A model generated the notes under the pieces. The model saw nothing but the letters and a program-made list of their open reading frames with translations. It had not been told where the DNA came from and did not search any database. The position numbers were made by a program, and so were the translations under genes. This document shows, piece after piece, positions 25,335 to 34,677 of a stretch of 64,000 nucleotides of DNA (within the stretch, counting starts at the first letter, position 1; every line of letters begins with the position of its first letter). The DNA comes from Bacteroidota bacterium (GTDB lineage Bacteria; Bacteroidota; Bacteroidia; Cytophagales; Cytophagaceae). The stretch is from contig JAEWAY010000033.1 of the NCBI GenBank assembly GCA_023391415.1, positions 124,001-188,000 of the forward strand. Direction: 5' to 3'.

Positions 25335-25906
25335 TACTCATCGTTGACAACTTCGACTCGTTTACCTGGAATCTGGTCGACTATATTGAACAAGCCGGAG
25401 TCCAAACTCAACTTGTCCGGAATAACCTGCCTCCGGCAAATTCTTTCTCGGAGCGGATCAAGGGTGTCGTCTTATCACCAGGACCAGGCAAGCCGGATGA
25501 AGCTGGTTTTTTGATGGAATATATCCGCTATTATGAAAAAAAAGTTCCGATTCTCGGAATATGTCTGGGCCACCAGGCTATAGCCCAATTTTATGGAGCC
25601 AGCATAGGCAAGGCGCCGGAGCCCTGTCATGGAAAAATAACGAAAGCTCAACCCGACCCCAACCACTATCTGTTTCGCGGGGTTCCCTCAGAATTTGACA
25701 TAGTTCGATATCACTCCCTCATTGTCAAAGATATTACTGATTCACTCGCCATTATATGCCAATCCGAAAAACTTACGATGGGGATAGCGCATAGAGACCT
25801 TCCCATTTGCGGAATCCAGTTCCATCCTGAAGCCTATCTGACCCGCCACGGCCATATAATAATTCAAAACTGGATTTCTTTTTGTCAATCAATAGATGTT
25901 GAATAA
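25331..25906 (+). CDS. pabA: glutamine amidotransferase subunit of the PabA/TrpG type
   Basis: A 191-residue class I glutaminase: NFDSFTWNLVDYIEQ at the N-terminus, oxyanion stretch SPGPGKPDEAG, nucleophile Cys78 in GICLGHQ, and His165 and Glu167 in FHPEAY. It supplies ammonia to the chorismate-using partner for aminodeoxychorismate (folate) or anthranilate (tryptophan). No PabB/TrpE gene is nearby, so assignment to PabA is a guess. It begins with TTG overlapping the cvpA stop by 4 bp. Confidence 0.87.
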   Translation: MILIVDNFDSFTWNLVDYIEQAGVQTQLVRNNLPPANSFSERIKGVVLSPGPGKPDEAGFLMEYIRYYEKKVPILGICLGHQAIAQFYGASIGKAPEPCHGKITKAQPDPNHYLFRGVPSEFDIVRYHSLIVKDITDSLAIICQSEKLTMGIAHRDLPICGIQFHPEAYLTRHGHIIIQNWISFCQSIDVE

Positions 25907-25961
25907 GTCCGAACTTTGTTTTACTTTGCACGTTAATAAAACTTATGTAGCCCAATACCGC

Positions 25962-26726
25962 ATGGCATTTACTATTAAAGAAAACGGTAAGTTTAAATAT
26001 TATGAGGAAGGCGAAGGGGATGTCCTGCTTCTTTTGCATGGTCTTTTTGGCGCGTTAAGTAACTGGGAACACGTAGTTAACGCTTTTAATAAAGACCATA
26101 GGGTTATCATACCCGTAATGCCGATATACGACATGCCTATTCGCTCCGCGAGTGTCGAAGGGCTGGCTACATTCATAGAAGAATTTGTCGAGTTCAAAAA
26201 ACTTGATAACCTTACTTTATTGGGCAATTCGCTGGGCGGACACGTCGGCCTCGTGTATACTTTGAAAAATCCAAAAAAAGTTTCCAGACTCGTTCTTACA
26301 GGCTCATCCGGCTTGTTTGAAAACTCAATGGGTGGCTCTTTTCCCAAAAGGGGAAGCTATGACTATATCAAGGAACGCGTGGGATACACTTTCTTCGATC
26401 CTTCCACCGCTACCAAGGAGCTGGTCGACGAGGTGTTCAATATTACACGCAGCATTCCGAAGTGTATGAACATCGTAGCCATCGCCAAAGCGGCTCAACG
26501 CCATAACATGGCCAAGGATATTAGCAATATCTCCGCGCCCACCTTACTGATATGGGGGCTCAACGATACAATCACTCCACCCATGGTCGCCTATGAATTC
26601 AACCGGTTGATTCCTAATTCGGAGTTACGGTTTATAGACCAATGCGGACACGCCCCCATGATGGAGCATCCGGAAAAGTTTAATTTCATTTTACGACAGT
26701 TTATCGGAACCAAAGTGATCGCATGA
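25962..26726 (+). CDS. alpha/beta-fold hydrolase
   Basis: A 254-residue hydrolase from the ATG at 25962. A frame-open TTG at 25896 is less likely because a TTACTTTG -7-like element sits at 25921-25928 inside that extension. Catalytic residues: Ser90 in GNSLGG, Asp in WGLNDTITP and His in CGHAPMMEHPEKF. The HGLFGALSNW oxyanion loop resembles bacterial esterases and haloperoxidase-like proteins of this phylum. Its TGA overlaps the CBS gene by 4 bp. Confidence 0.87.
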   Translation: MAFTIKENGKFKYYEEGEGDVLLLLHGLFGALSNWEHVVNAFNKDHRVIIPVMPIYDMPIRSASVEGLATFIEEFVEFKKLDNLTLLGNSLGGHVGLVYTLKNPKKVSRLVLTGSSGLFENSMGGSFPKRGSYDYIKERVGYTFFDPSTATKELVDEVFNITRSIPKCMNIVAIAKAAQRHNMAKDISNISAPTLLIWGLNDTITPPMVAYEFNRLIPNSELRFIDQCGHAPMMEHPEKFNFILRQFIGTKVIA

Positions 26727-27385
26727 CAGCCGAAGAACTTATCAACCAGATGATCCCCCCATTAAAGCCGTCCGACTCCGCCGACAAGGCGCTCAACTGG
26801 ATGGAAAAATTCCGTATAGCCCAATTGCCGGTAGTCGACGACCGAGCCTTTAAGGGAATTCTTACGGAAGACATGATCTTTGATCACCTGGATTCAGACA
26901 AAACGGTAGGAGACTTCCAACTGATCGCGGCATCGATTACCGCCCTGCCCAACAGTCATTTTTATGATGTTATAAAGCTCGCTATTGAAAATAGCCTGCA
27001 AATCGTACCGGTGCTCGACATGGACAAAAATTTTCTGGGTGTAATCTCCGTCAATGAAACCGCCGCCATACTGGCCAAAATGTTCGCGGCTCAGGGCCCA
27101 GGCGGTATTATCGTGCTTTCACTCGCTCCCAAGGATTATTCCATGAGCGAAATCGCCCGGCTGATAGAATCCAACGACGCCAGAATCCTCAGCGCCTTCT
27201 TCCTTGAGGAAAATAATACAGAACAAGCAAAATTAACATTAAAGCTCAATCGGGAAGATCTGACCCGGATAATCGCCACGCTCGAAAGGCACAGCTACTC
27301 CGTTGTAGCGCACTTTCAGGAAACCGAACTCTTAAATGTTGACAAGGAAAGGCTTGACTTGCTTTTACGATATCTCAACATTTAG
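26723..27385 (+). CDS. CBS-domain pair protein
   Basis: A 220-residue protein with two CBS motifs (about 1-60 and 65-122; KFRIAQLPVVDD and SLQIVPVLDMDKNFLGVIS), which usually bind adenine nucleotides, followed by an ACT-like C-terminal part (about 125-220) opening GPGGIIVLSLAPKDYSM. Such proteins usually sense energy charge and regulate a neighbour. It is directly upstream (21 bp) of NAD kinase and translationally coupled to the hydrolase gene, so a link to NAD(P) metabolism is conceivable but unproven. Confidence 0.85.
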   Translation: MTAEELINQMIPPLKPSDSADKALNWMEKFRIAQLPVVDDRAFKGILTEDMIFDHLDSDKTVGDFQLIAASITALPNSHFYDVIKLAIENSLQIVPVLDMDKNFLGVISVNETAAILAKMFAAQGPGGIIVLSLAPKDYSMSEIARLIESNDARILSAFFLEENNTEQAKLTLKLNREDLTRIIATLERHSYSVVAHFQETELLNVDKERLDLLLRYLNI

Positions 27386-27406
27386 TCCCCGCAATCATCG
27401 CGTACA

Positions 27407-28285
27407 ATGAAAATCGCTATACATGGACGCTCCCTTAATGAAGAAACCATTCCTTACATCCAACAGTTGATTGAGCAACTGGAGGATAAAAATACGGAAC
27501 TGGTTGTACACGCCGGCTTTATCCAGATGTTGAGAAAAAGAGGTATCCTTGTAAGAGACACCGCTGTCTACAATACGCCCGAAGAACTGCCTTCCGATAC
27601 CAACTTCATGATCAGCATTGGTGGCGATGGCACCCTTCTTTCCAGCGTTACATTTGTGGGCGGCAAGTCGATTCCCATATTGGGAATCAACACGGGTCGT
27701 CTGGGATTTCTGGCCACCATACAGCGCGAAGACGCTAGAAAGGCCGTAGACGCCTTGTATACCGGTAACCTGAAAATAGAAGAACGCACTCTGATCAAGG
27801 TAGTCTCCGACGATAATGTCTTTAATGGTATCAATTTCGGACTAAACGAGTTTACTATTTTGAAAAGAGATTCGTCTTCGATGATTGTTGTTCATTCCTA
27901 TCTCAATGGAGAATATCTGAATTCCTACTGGGCCGACGGCCTTATCGTCGCTACTCCGACCGGATCTACAGGATACTCCCTAAGCTGCGGAGGTCCATTG
28001 GTAATGCCTCAGAATCAAAACTTTATTTTAACCCCGGTAAGCCCTCATAACCTGAATGTACGTCCCATGATCGTACCGGATTCGAGTGAGCTCAGTTTCC
28101 AGATCGAGAGTCGAAGTAAAAAAATCCTGATTTCTCTTGACTCAAGATCAAAAAGCGTTCCCTCAACCATAAAGCTGAAAGTAAAAAAAGAAGACTTTAC
28201 AGTTAAACTTATAGAGCTAAAATCGTATAAATACCTGGAAACACTCCGGACCAAATTAAACTGGGGTCTTGACCTAAGAAATTAA
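27407..28285 (+). CDS. nadK: NAD kinase
   Basis: A 292-residue ATP/polyphosphate-type NAD kinase that makes NADP. The diagnostic GGDGTLL motif lies near residue 68, followed by GINTGRLGFLATI, NEFTILKRDSSSMI, and the glycine-rich ATPTGSTGYSLSCGGPL with the conserved catalytic and substrate contacts. Length and motif order are normal. It sits in the same direction as the CBS protein gene and before two DUF6089 barrels. Confidence 0.96.
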   Translation: MKIAIHGRSLNEETIPYIQQLIEQLEDKNTELVVHAGFIQMLRKRGILVRDTAVYNTPEELPSDTNFMISIGGDGTLLSSVTFVGGKSIPILGINTGRLGFLATIQREDARKAVDALYTGNLKIEERTLIKVVSDDNVFNGINFGLNEFTILKRDSSSMIVVHSYLNGEYLNSYWADGLIVATPTGSTGYSLSCGGPLVMPQNQNFILTPVSPHNLNVRPMIVPDSSELSFQIESRSKKILISLDSRSKSVPSTIKLKVKKEDFTVKLIELKSYKYLETLRTKLNWGLDLRN

Positions 28286-28391
28286 TATTCGTATTATACA
28301 AATAAATCTTAAATTCGCGCTATAAAGAATATTGAGAAAACTCTGAGCTCCTTAAGGCAATTATTATATGTATTTAAATGGAGGAGATAAT

Positions 28392-29378
28392 ATGAAAAGA
28401 TTCAAACTCATAGGATTCATGCTTTTTGTCCTTCTCGTGGGTTCTGTCGACTCCATCGCTCAGAATTTTAACAAGAAGTATCGATACAAAGGCATCGGCG
28501 TCAATATCAACTCCATGAACTATGTCGGTGAAGTTGATCCAGCCCCCAACTTTATGAGTCCTTCCATCAGTCATACAAAAATGAATGTAGGATTCGCTTA
28601 CATGTATAAGATAAAGCCTCATCTATCCATCCGGGGCAATGTATCCTATGGGCGGATCAAAGGAGACGATTATAAAAACGCGGGCTATAATATTGATGAT
28701 ATTCATCGCAAGTTGCGAAACGTCAACTTTCGCAATGAAATCTATGAGATAAAACTGGACGCGGTTTTCGACCTGATCGGCAATTATCTTGATTATAGAA
28801 AAAGGCCCGAATTTACTCCGTACGTATTCATGGGAGTCGCCTATTTTCACCACAACCCTCAGGGACTGACTCCCGACAACGAATGGGTTTACCTCAAGCC
28901 GTTATCTACGGAAGGTCAAGGTCTTCCAGGAAGCGGTGTCAAAGAATATTCACTGCACCAGATAGCTATACCTTTCGGCTTTGGTGTCCGATACAAGCTG
29001 GCCCGATACTGGGATCTGGGCTTTGAAATAGGCTGGCGGTATACTTTTACCGACTATCTGGACGATGTTAGCGGGGTATACGCGGACAAGGACCAGATCA
29101 GGAAGGAAAAAGGATATCTGGCGGCCTCCATGTCCGACAGAGCGCTGGAAGCGGTCGCGAAGGACAATATCTTGAGGGATTTTGTTGAAAACAGGCAAGG
29201 CGGGTATGTAACGAAGACTAACGCCGACTATGACGGCAATGGCGACCTGTACATTAATTCGTACAATATACCAGGCGCCCAACGCGGCGATAAAAACAAA
29301 GACTGGTACATCCTCACAGGTTTCCATCTGGTATATATATTCCCACCTAAAGTAATCTGTCCCAAATTCCGACGTTAG
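28392..29378 (+). CDS. DUF6089-type outer-membrane beta-barrel protein
   Basis: About 328 residues. The start is the ATG at 28392, supported by a strong Shine-Dalgarno sequence GGAGGAG at 28380-28386, unusual in this phylum; an upstream ATG at 28368 would destroy that spacing. There is a signal peptide (about 1-24, DSIAQ) and repeated amphipathic strands with aromatic ends (GIGVNINSMNYVGEV, YVFMGVAYFHHNP, FGFGVRYKLARYWDLGFEIGWRYTFTDYLDDV). It is an outer-membrane barrel of unknown role, commonly encoded upstream of uppS and bamA. Confidence 0.82.
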   Translation: MKRFKLIGFMLFVLLVGSVDSIAQNFNKKYRYKGIGVNINSMNYVGEVDPAPNFMSPSISHTKMNVGFAYMYKIKPHLSIRGNVSYGRIKGDDYKNAGYNIDDIHRKLRNVNFRNEIYEIKLDAVFDLIGNYLDYRKRPEFTPYVFMGVAYFHHNPQGLTPDNEWVYLKPLSTEGQGLPGSGVKEYSLHQIAIPFGFGVRYKLARYWDLGFEIGWRYTFTDYLDDVSGVYADKDQIRKEKGYLAASMSDRALEAVAKDNILRDFVENRQGGYVTKTNADYDGNGDLYINSYNIPGAQRGDKNKDWYILTGFHLVYIFPPKVICPKFRR

Positions 29379-29423
29379 TTAGTTGCAAACATTTTTTGTA
29401 GCTTTGAGCTTTAATTTCAGATT

Positions 29424-30113
29424 ATGAAAACATTTTTTTTATCTGTAGCGACTATTTTCGCGAGTATTCTTAGTCTTGATCAAGCGCGGGGCCAGACACA
29501 CGAAGTTGGCATCGCTGTGGGGGGGCTGAACTACACCGGAGATCTTGCTCCTGATTACAGTTTTTATAATTACGGACAATCGCTGATGGGATTTTACAAA
29601 TACAACTTCACTCCGGCGACAGGTCTGAAGCTAAGTGTGCTTGAGGGACAGTTTGTCGCCAGGGACAAACATAGCAAAGACCCCCTTCCCTTATACCGAA
29701 ATCTTGAAAGCAATACCATGATTGTCGAATTTTCCGCGATCGGGGAGTACAACTTCTTTGATTATAGAAGAGAAAACAGCCGCAGACGTTTTACTCCGTA
29801 CCTGTCAGGGGGCGTCGCGTTTTACATATACTCGCAAAATTCTCCCGGATTTCGTCAGCAGCAGTCCGACGGAACAGGCTTCGCGATCCCCTTCGGCGCG
29901 GGATTGCGTTATCAAATAGGAAGACAAGTCAATATAGGACTTGAGTTTATCGCGAGAAAAACATTTTCCGACCATCTCGATGGTCTGAGTGATCGTGTAC
30001 AGTCCAACGGAAAACAGATTGGGGACAAACATGGCAATGACTGGTATTATTACACCGGGCTCACGCTCAGTTACACATTTTACGGAGTTAAGTGCCCCTC
30101 GATCTTCCGATAG
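29424..30113 (+). CDS. DUF6089-type outer-membrane beta-barrel protein, second copy
   Basis: A 229-residue paralogue of the preceding protein with signal peptide (to about residue 23, QARGQ) and the same barrel logic: EVGIAVGGLNYTGDL, RRRFTPYLSGGVAFYIYS, FGAGLRYQIGRQVNIGLEFIARKTFSDHLDGL, YYYTGLTLSYTFY. It lies 45 bp after the first copy; a TAGCTTTG box at 29399-29406 could give it its own promoter. Together with the first copy and bamA it forms an outer-membrane biogenesis neighbourhood. Confidence 0.85.
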   Translation: MKTFFLSVATIFASILSLDQARGQTHEVGIAVGGLNYTGDLAPDYSFYNYGQSLMGFYKYNFTPATGLKLSVLEGQFVARDKHSKDPLPLYRNLESNTMIVEFSAIGEYNFFDYRRENSRRRFTPYLSGGVAFYIYSQNSPGFRQQQSDGTGFAIPFGAGLRYQIGRQVNIGLEFIARKTFSDHLDGLSDRVQSNGKQIGDKHGNDWYYYTGLTLSYTFYGVKCPSIFR

Positions 30114-30143
30114 CTCATTCTTTTATTTAGCCACACGTTTTTG

Positions 30144-30151
30144 TACATTTG
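30144..30151 (+). promoter_or_regulatory. -7 box upstream of uppS
   Basis: TACATTTG matches the Bacteroidota -7 consensus TAnnTTTG and is 16 bp before the uppS ATG, implying a very short or no leader. No clear TTG partner was found at the usual distance. Confidence 0.4.
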
Positions 30152-30167
30152 CCTCTTATTTCAGAGG

Positions 30168-30908
30168 ATGAGCGTAAAAGATCAAATAGACATAAATAAG
30201 CTGCCAAACCATATAGCCATTATCATGGATGGCAATGGCCGGTGGGCGAAAAAAAAAGGCGCGATGAGAATATTCGGCCACCAGAACGCGATAAAAGCCG
30301 TACGCGACGCGACCGAAGCATGCGCGGAACTTGGCGTTAAATATCTCACGCTATACGCGTTTTCAACCGAAAACTGGAATCGGCCTGAAACCGAAGTAAA
30401 AGCCCTGATGACTCTATTGGTCGCGACCATCAATAGTGAAATAAAAGTTCTTCAGCAAAACAATATTCGGCTACAAACGATCGGTAATACGAAAGAGTTG
30501 CCTAAAAACTGTCAGAAAGAACTGGAAGAAGCCATACGACTAACATCTTCCAATACCGGCCTGACCCTGATTTTAGCGCTTAGTTACAGTGGGCGCTGGG
30601 AAATCACCAACGCCGTCAAAGCGATCGCCAGGGATCTGGTGGACAAGAAAATCGACACCGAAGCGATTTCGGAAGAGCTCGTTTCAGATTATTTGCAAAC
30701 AGCTTCCATACCAGATCCTGAACTGATGATCCGTACTAGTGGAGAAATGCGGATAAGTAATTTTCTACTCTGGCAAATCGCTTACTCGGAACTTTATATT
30801 ACGCCTGTCCTATGGCCCGATTTTAGAAAAGAACATCTCTGGGAAGCGTTAGTCGATTTTCAAAAAAGAGAAAGGCGTTTTGGTAAAATAAGTGAACAAG
30901 TGAATTAA
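30168..30908 (+). CDS. uppS: undecaprenyl diphosphate synthase
   Basis: About 246 residues from the ATG at 30168; the longer TTG frame from 30141 would run through the promoter box. Cis-prenyltransferase motifs are complete: IAIIMDGNGRWA with Asp21, YLTLYAFSTENWNR, the central ALSYSGR, and DPELMIRTSGEMRISNFLLW with the Arg and Ser that bind IPP, then WPDF. It makes the C55 lipid carrier for peptidoglycan and polysaccharides. It is 10 bp upstream of bamA. Confidence 0.96.
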   Translation: MSVKDQIDINKLPNHIAIIMDGNGRWAKKKGAMRIFGHQNAIKAVRDATEACAELGVKYLTLYAFSTENWNRPETEVKALMTLLVATINSEIKVLQQNNIRLQTIGNTKELPKNCQKELEEAIRLTSSNTGLTLILALSYSGRWEITNAVKAIARDLVDKKIDTEAISEELVSDYLQTASIPDPELMIRTSGEMRISNFLLWQIAYSELYITPVLWPDFRKEHLWEALVDFQKRERRFGKISEQVN

Positions 30909-30918
30909 TATTCTTTTA

Positions 30919-33480
30919 ATGAAAATTCGTAAGTCTTTATTTTTTTTGATTATACTGTTTTTTACACTTAGTCAGCATGTTTCAGGTCAATATCTGCCTT
31001 CCGGCTCGTTTAGCTATACCAATCCACAAGAATACGTTATCGAAGATATTACATTTACAGGATTGGAAAGCATCGACCATAACGCTCTTGTTTCCATAGC
31101 GGGACTCAAAAAAGGCGATCGGATCATGATACCTGGAGAAGCCCTCAGCAACGCTCTCAAGAAAATATGGAATCAAAAACTGGTCGGTGATATCGCTTTG
31201 TCAATTACCAGAATAGAAGGTGAAAAGGTCTACATCAACTTTGATCTGAAAGAAAGGCCCCGCTTGTCCAGAATTGAAATCAACGGGGTAAAAAAGTCGG
31301 ACAAGGAAGAGATTACCAACAAGATAAACATATCGCTCGGACAAATCGTAACCGACGCGATGACCAAAAACGCCATCCAGCGGATCAATAAATACTATAT
31401 CGAAAAAGGATTTCTGGCCACGAAAACGGAAATACGAAAAATAGACGATACATTGCACGACAACAAAGTCATTCTAAAAGTCAATATTAACAAAGGTCCG
31501 AAAATAAAGATCAGCGATATTAATATTTCCGGAAACGAAGGGGAAAGAGACAACAAGAAAGCGGAAAAGCTTTTGTCCGACAAACGACTGAAGCGCAAAA
31601 TGAAGGAAACAAAAGAAAAACGCTTCCACAAGATCTTTTCCACCTCCAAGTTCATTCAGGCCGATTTCGAAAAAGATCAAAAAGCGCTTATTGAATATTA
31701 CAACTCCCTCGGATACCGCGACGCGCAAATCATCAGAGACAGCGTTTATTTTGTAAACGACAAGCGAATAAATATCGACATGGAGATATCGGAAGGCTCC
31801 CGCTATTATTTCCGAAACATTACCTGGCAAGGCAATTATATATACTCTGACCGGGCCCTGGATACCATTCTCAACATCAAAAAAGGAGACGTGTACAACC
31901 TGGCCCGCTTGGAACGCCGCCTAAACTATAATCCCGATGGCTACGACATCAGCTCCCTGTATCTGGACGATGGCTATCTTTTCTTCCATGTCGATCCCGT
32001 CGAAATCATGGTGGACAACGATTCCATCGATATTGAGATGAGGATATACGAAGGTCCTCAGGCTACCATCAGAAATATTACCGTGTCAGGCAACACGAAA
32101 ACGCACGACCATGTAATTCTGAGAGAACTCCGAACACTACCTGGTCAGAAGTTTAGTCGATCGGACCTCATCCGGTCGCAAAGAGAAATAGCGACACTCG
32201 GATACTTTGACGCGGAGCAAATCGGTATTAACCCCATCCCGAATCCCGCGGATGGAACCGTTGATATCAACTATACCGTTGTCGAAAAGTCAAGCGACCA
32301 GATTGAGCTTTCCGGCGGCTGGGGAGGCACTATCCGCTTCGTAGGAACACTCGGCCTCGTTTTCAACAACTTCTCCTTGCGCAATATTCCCAAATTTAAA
32401 ACCTGGGACCCACTGCCCAGTGGCGATGGTCAGCGTCTTTCAGTTCGTTTCCAATCAAATGGAATATATTTTCAAAATTACTCATTCTCATTTACCGAGC
32501 CATGGCTTGGCGGCAACAAACCCCACTCGCTGTCTACAAGCGTAGTACGCTCCCAGCTCAACAACGTAAGTTCAGGCCTGAAAATATCCGGTTATTTGAG
32601 ATTGCAGGGAGTTACCCTGACTTATGGCAAGCGCTTAAAGTGGCCTGACGACTACTTCTCTACAAGCTATTCGTTGTCGTATATGCAATATAAATTTAAG
32701 AATTATGGCACATCAGCCAGCAATTCACTAGGTATCGACAATACAACTTCCAATAGCGTCACATTGACTTATTCGTTAAGCCGGAACAGTCTAAACGACT
32801 TTACTTTCCCTACAAATGGATCCAATCTGTCCTTTTCCGTCAGCGCGACACCCCCATACTCATTGTTTAATAAAAAAGATTACTCTTTGCTTCCTGACGA
32901 AGATAAGTACAAAATGGTGGAGTACCACAAGTGGATGCTGGATCAATCCTGGTTTACAACAATCATTCCGGGCCAAAAAAGAAATCTGGTCCTCAACGCG
33001 AGGGCGCACTTCGGCTATATCGGCTCCTTCTCGCAACGCAGGCCAGTTGGTCCGTTTGAACGTTTTAAAATGGGAGGAAGCGGGCTTTCGGGCTTCAACT
33101 TCGTCCTGGGATCGGAAATCATAGGCCTTCGGGGCTATCAGGACAACCTCATAGTTCCCTACGAGGCGGGAGGAATGATCAGAGAAGGCGGGGTACTATT
33201 CGACAAGTTTGTGACGGAACTTCGTTATCCTATCAGCCTTAGTCCCGCGTTGTCGGTCATCGCCCTCACCTTCTTCGAAGCGGGCAATGTCTGGAACGAC
33301 TTCAAAAGCTTTAATCCATTTGACAATTACCGCTCGGCCGGAGTCGGAACCCGAATCATGATGCCCGCGTTCGGTATGATTGGTATCGACTGGGGATTCA
33401 GACTAGACACGGAGCCTGGAAGAGATCCCTTTACGGACCGGTCCCGCGTAACCTTTGTAATCGGACAACAAATCAGGTAA
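30919..33480 (+). CDS. bamA: outer-membrane protein assembly factor BamA
   Basis: An 853-residue Omp85 protein: signal peptide (residues 1-23), five POTRA domains (about 35-440, first one EYVIEDITFTGLESIDHNAL) and a C-terminal 16-stranded barrel (about 460-853). The conserved barrel loop 6 motif RGY follows GSEIIGL (IGLRGYQDN). The C-terminus RSRVTFVIGQQIR lacks the usual terminal aromatic. It inserts outer-membrane proteins. It starts a unit with two OmpH-type chaperone genes, as in most Bacteroidota. Confidence 0.96.
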   Translation: MKIRKSLFFLIILFFTLSQHVSGQYLPSGSFSYTNPQEYVIEDITFTGLESIDHNALVSIAGLKKGDRIMIPGEALSNALKKIWNQKLVGDIALSITRIEGEKVYINFDLKERPRLSRIEINGVKKSDKEEITNKINISLGQIVTDAMTKNAIQRINKYYIEKGFLATKTEIRKIDDTLHDNKVILKVNINKGPKIKISDINISGNEGERDNKKAEKLLSDKRLKRKMKETKEKRFHKIFSTSKFIQADFEKDQKALIEYYNSLGYRDAQIIRDSVYFVNDKRINIDMEISEGSRYYFRNITWQGNYIYSDRALDTILNIKKGDVYNLARLERRLNYNPDGYDISSLYLDDGYLFFHVDPVEIMVDNDSIDIEMRIYEGPQATIRNITVSGNTKTHDHVILRELRTLPGQKFSRSDLIRSQREIATLGYFDAEQIGINPIPNPADGTVDINYTVVEKSSDQIELSGGWGGTIRFVGTLGLVFNNFSLRNIPKFKTWDPLPSGDGQRLSVRFQSNGIYFQNYSFSFTEPWLGGNKPHSLSTSVVRSQLNNVSSGLKISGYLRLQGVTLTYGKRLKWPDDYFSTSYSLSYMQYKFKNYGTSASNSLGIDNTTSNSVTLTYSLSRNSLNDFTFPTNGSNLSFSVSATPPYSLFNKKDYSLLPDEDKYKMVEYHKWMLDQSWFTTIIPGQKRNLVLNARAHFGYIGSFSQRRPVGPFERFKMGGSGLSGFNFVLGSEIIGLRGYQDNLIVPYEAGGMIREGGVLFDKFVTELRYPISLSPALSVIALTFFEAGNVWNDFKSFNPFDNYRSAGVGTRIMMPAFGMIGIDWGFRLDTEPGRDPFTDRSRVTFVIGQQIR

Positions 33481-33484
33481 CATT

Positions 33485-34015
33485 GTGAAAAAACTCTTAA
33501 CAATTTTATTTATTTTTTTTATTTTCGGTACGACTTATGCTCAGAAGTTTGGATACATTGATTCCGAGTATATTTTAAAAAAGATGCCGGAATATAAAGA
33601 AGCCCAAAAGGAGTTGGATAAGCTTTCCTCTGGCTGGCAAAAGGAGATTGAAGAGAAAAAGCAGGAAGTAGACAGGCTAAAAGGGGACTTTCAGGCGGAA
33701 GAGGTGCTTCTTACGGAAACTATGAAAACTGAGCGGCTTGAAGAAATCGCCATAAAGGAAAAAGAATTAAAAGAATATCAAAAGAAAATATTCGGATTCG
33801 ACGGTTTGCTTTTTCTCAAGAGACAAGATCTAATCAAGCCTGTGCAAGACAAATTGTATGAAGCTGTTGAGAAGGTAGCGAAAGCCAAACGTCTCCAGTT
33901 TCTATTTGATAAAGCAGGCGATCTCGTAATGATTTATACCAATCCTATCCATGACTACACTGACTATGTCCTGGATGAACTGGGGCTTGGAGACCCCAAT
34001 GATACAGTTAAATAA
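33485..34015 (+). CDS. OmpH/Skp-family periplasmic chaperone
   Basis: A 176-residue protein with signal peptide (about 1-19, TYAQ), the typical FGYIDSEYILKKMPEY strand, and a long coiled-coil helical hairpin (about 40-120). Skp-type trimers carry unfolded outer-membrane proteins across the periplasm to BamA. The start is GTG at 33485, only 4 bp after bamA. Confidence 0.93.
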   Translation: MKKLLTILFIFFIFGTTYAQKFGYIDSEYILKKMPEYKEAQKELDKLSSGWQKEIEEKKQEVDRLKGDFQAEEVLLTETMKTERLEEIAIKEKELKEYQKKIFGFDGLLFLKRQDLIKPVQDKLYEAVEKVAKAKRLQFLFDKAGDLVMIYTNPIHDYTDYVLDELGLGDPNDTVK

Positions 34016-34037
34016 AAATTTAAAGTCAATTATAAAA

Positions 34038-34610
34038 ATGAAAAACAAATTTATTCTAGGTCTTCTGGCGGTATTTTTTTTAGGTTCGGTTTCCGTATTC
34101 GCCCAAACCCCAAAAATTGGCTATACCAATCTTGAATATATACTAGCCCAGCTTCCGGAAGCCAAGCAAATTGAAAGTCAGCTTAAAGAATTTGAAAAGC
34201 AACTCCAAAATCAGCTCCAATCCAAGTATACTGAATACGAACAGAAACTGGATACCTATAGAAAAGGCCAGGCCACAATGGCCGAAATCGTAAAGCAGGA
34301 CAAAGAACAAGAGTTGCTTTCACTCCAAAACAATATCCGCGAGTTTGAAGAAAAAGCGCAGAGCGAGATGCAAAACAAGCAAATAGCCCTTCTTGAGCCT
34401 GTTCTAAATAAAATCCAAAAAGCGATTGATAAAGTAGCTGAAGAAAACAGTTATACTTATATCCTGAGTACGCATACGGAAATGGGCTCGTCGGCTATCA
34501 TACTATACGCTAAAAATCTTGAAGATAATATCTCCGACAAGGTGCTTCAAGCGCTTGGAGTCACTCCGAAACCCGCCGAGACTCCATCTGGCGCCCCCGT
34601 AAAGAAATAA
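34038..34610 (+). CDS. OmpH/Skp-family periplasmic chaperone, second copy
   Basis: A 190-residue paralogue of the preceding gene, from the ATG at 34038 with a clean signal peptide (MKNKFILGLLAVFFLGSV, cleavage after FAQ). It has KIGYTNLEYILAQLPEAKQ and a Gln/Glu/Lys-rich coiled coil, and the C-terminus carries a Pro-rich tail (KPAETPSGAPVKK) absent from the first copy. It lies 22 bp after the first copy and is followed by a terminator, ending the bamA unit. Confidence 0.93.
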   Translation: MKNKFILGLLAVFFLGSVSVFAQTPKIGYTNLEYILAQLPEAKQIESQLKEFEKQLQNQLQSKYTEYEQKLDTYRKGQATMAEIVKQDKEQELLSLQNNIREFEEKAQSEMQNKQIALLEPVLNKIQKAIDKVAEENSYTYILSTHTEMGSSAIILYAKNLEDNISDKVLQALGVTPKPAETPSGAPVKK

Positions 34611-34636
34611 AACTATCACGATATTTTATTTATATT

Positions 34637-34667
34637 AAGGTCATTGCCAAAGCAGTGACCTTTTTTA
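34637..34667 (+). terminator. Rho-independent terminator after the bamA-ompH unit
   Basis: The stem AAGGTCATTGC / GCAGTGACCTT (11 bp including one G-T pair) with a 4-nt loop is followed by six Ts. It lies 27 bp after the second ompH stop. Confidence 0.85.
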
Positions 34668-34677
34668 TTATCAGATA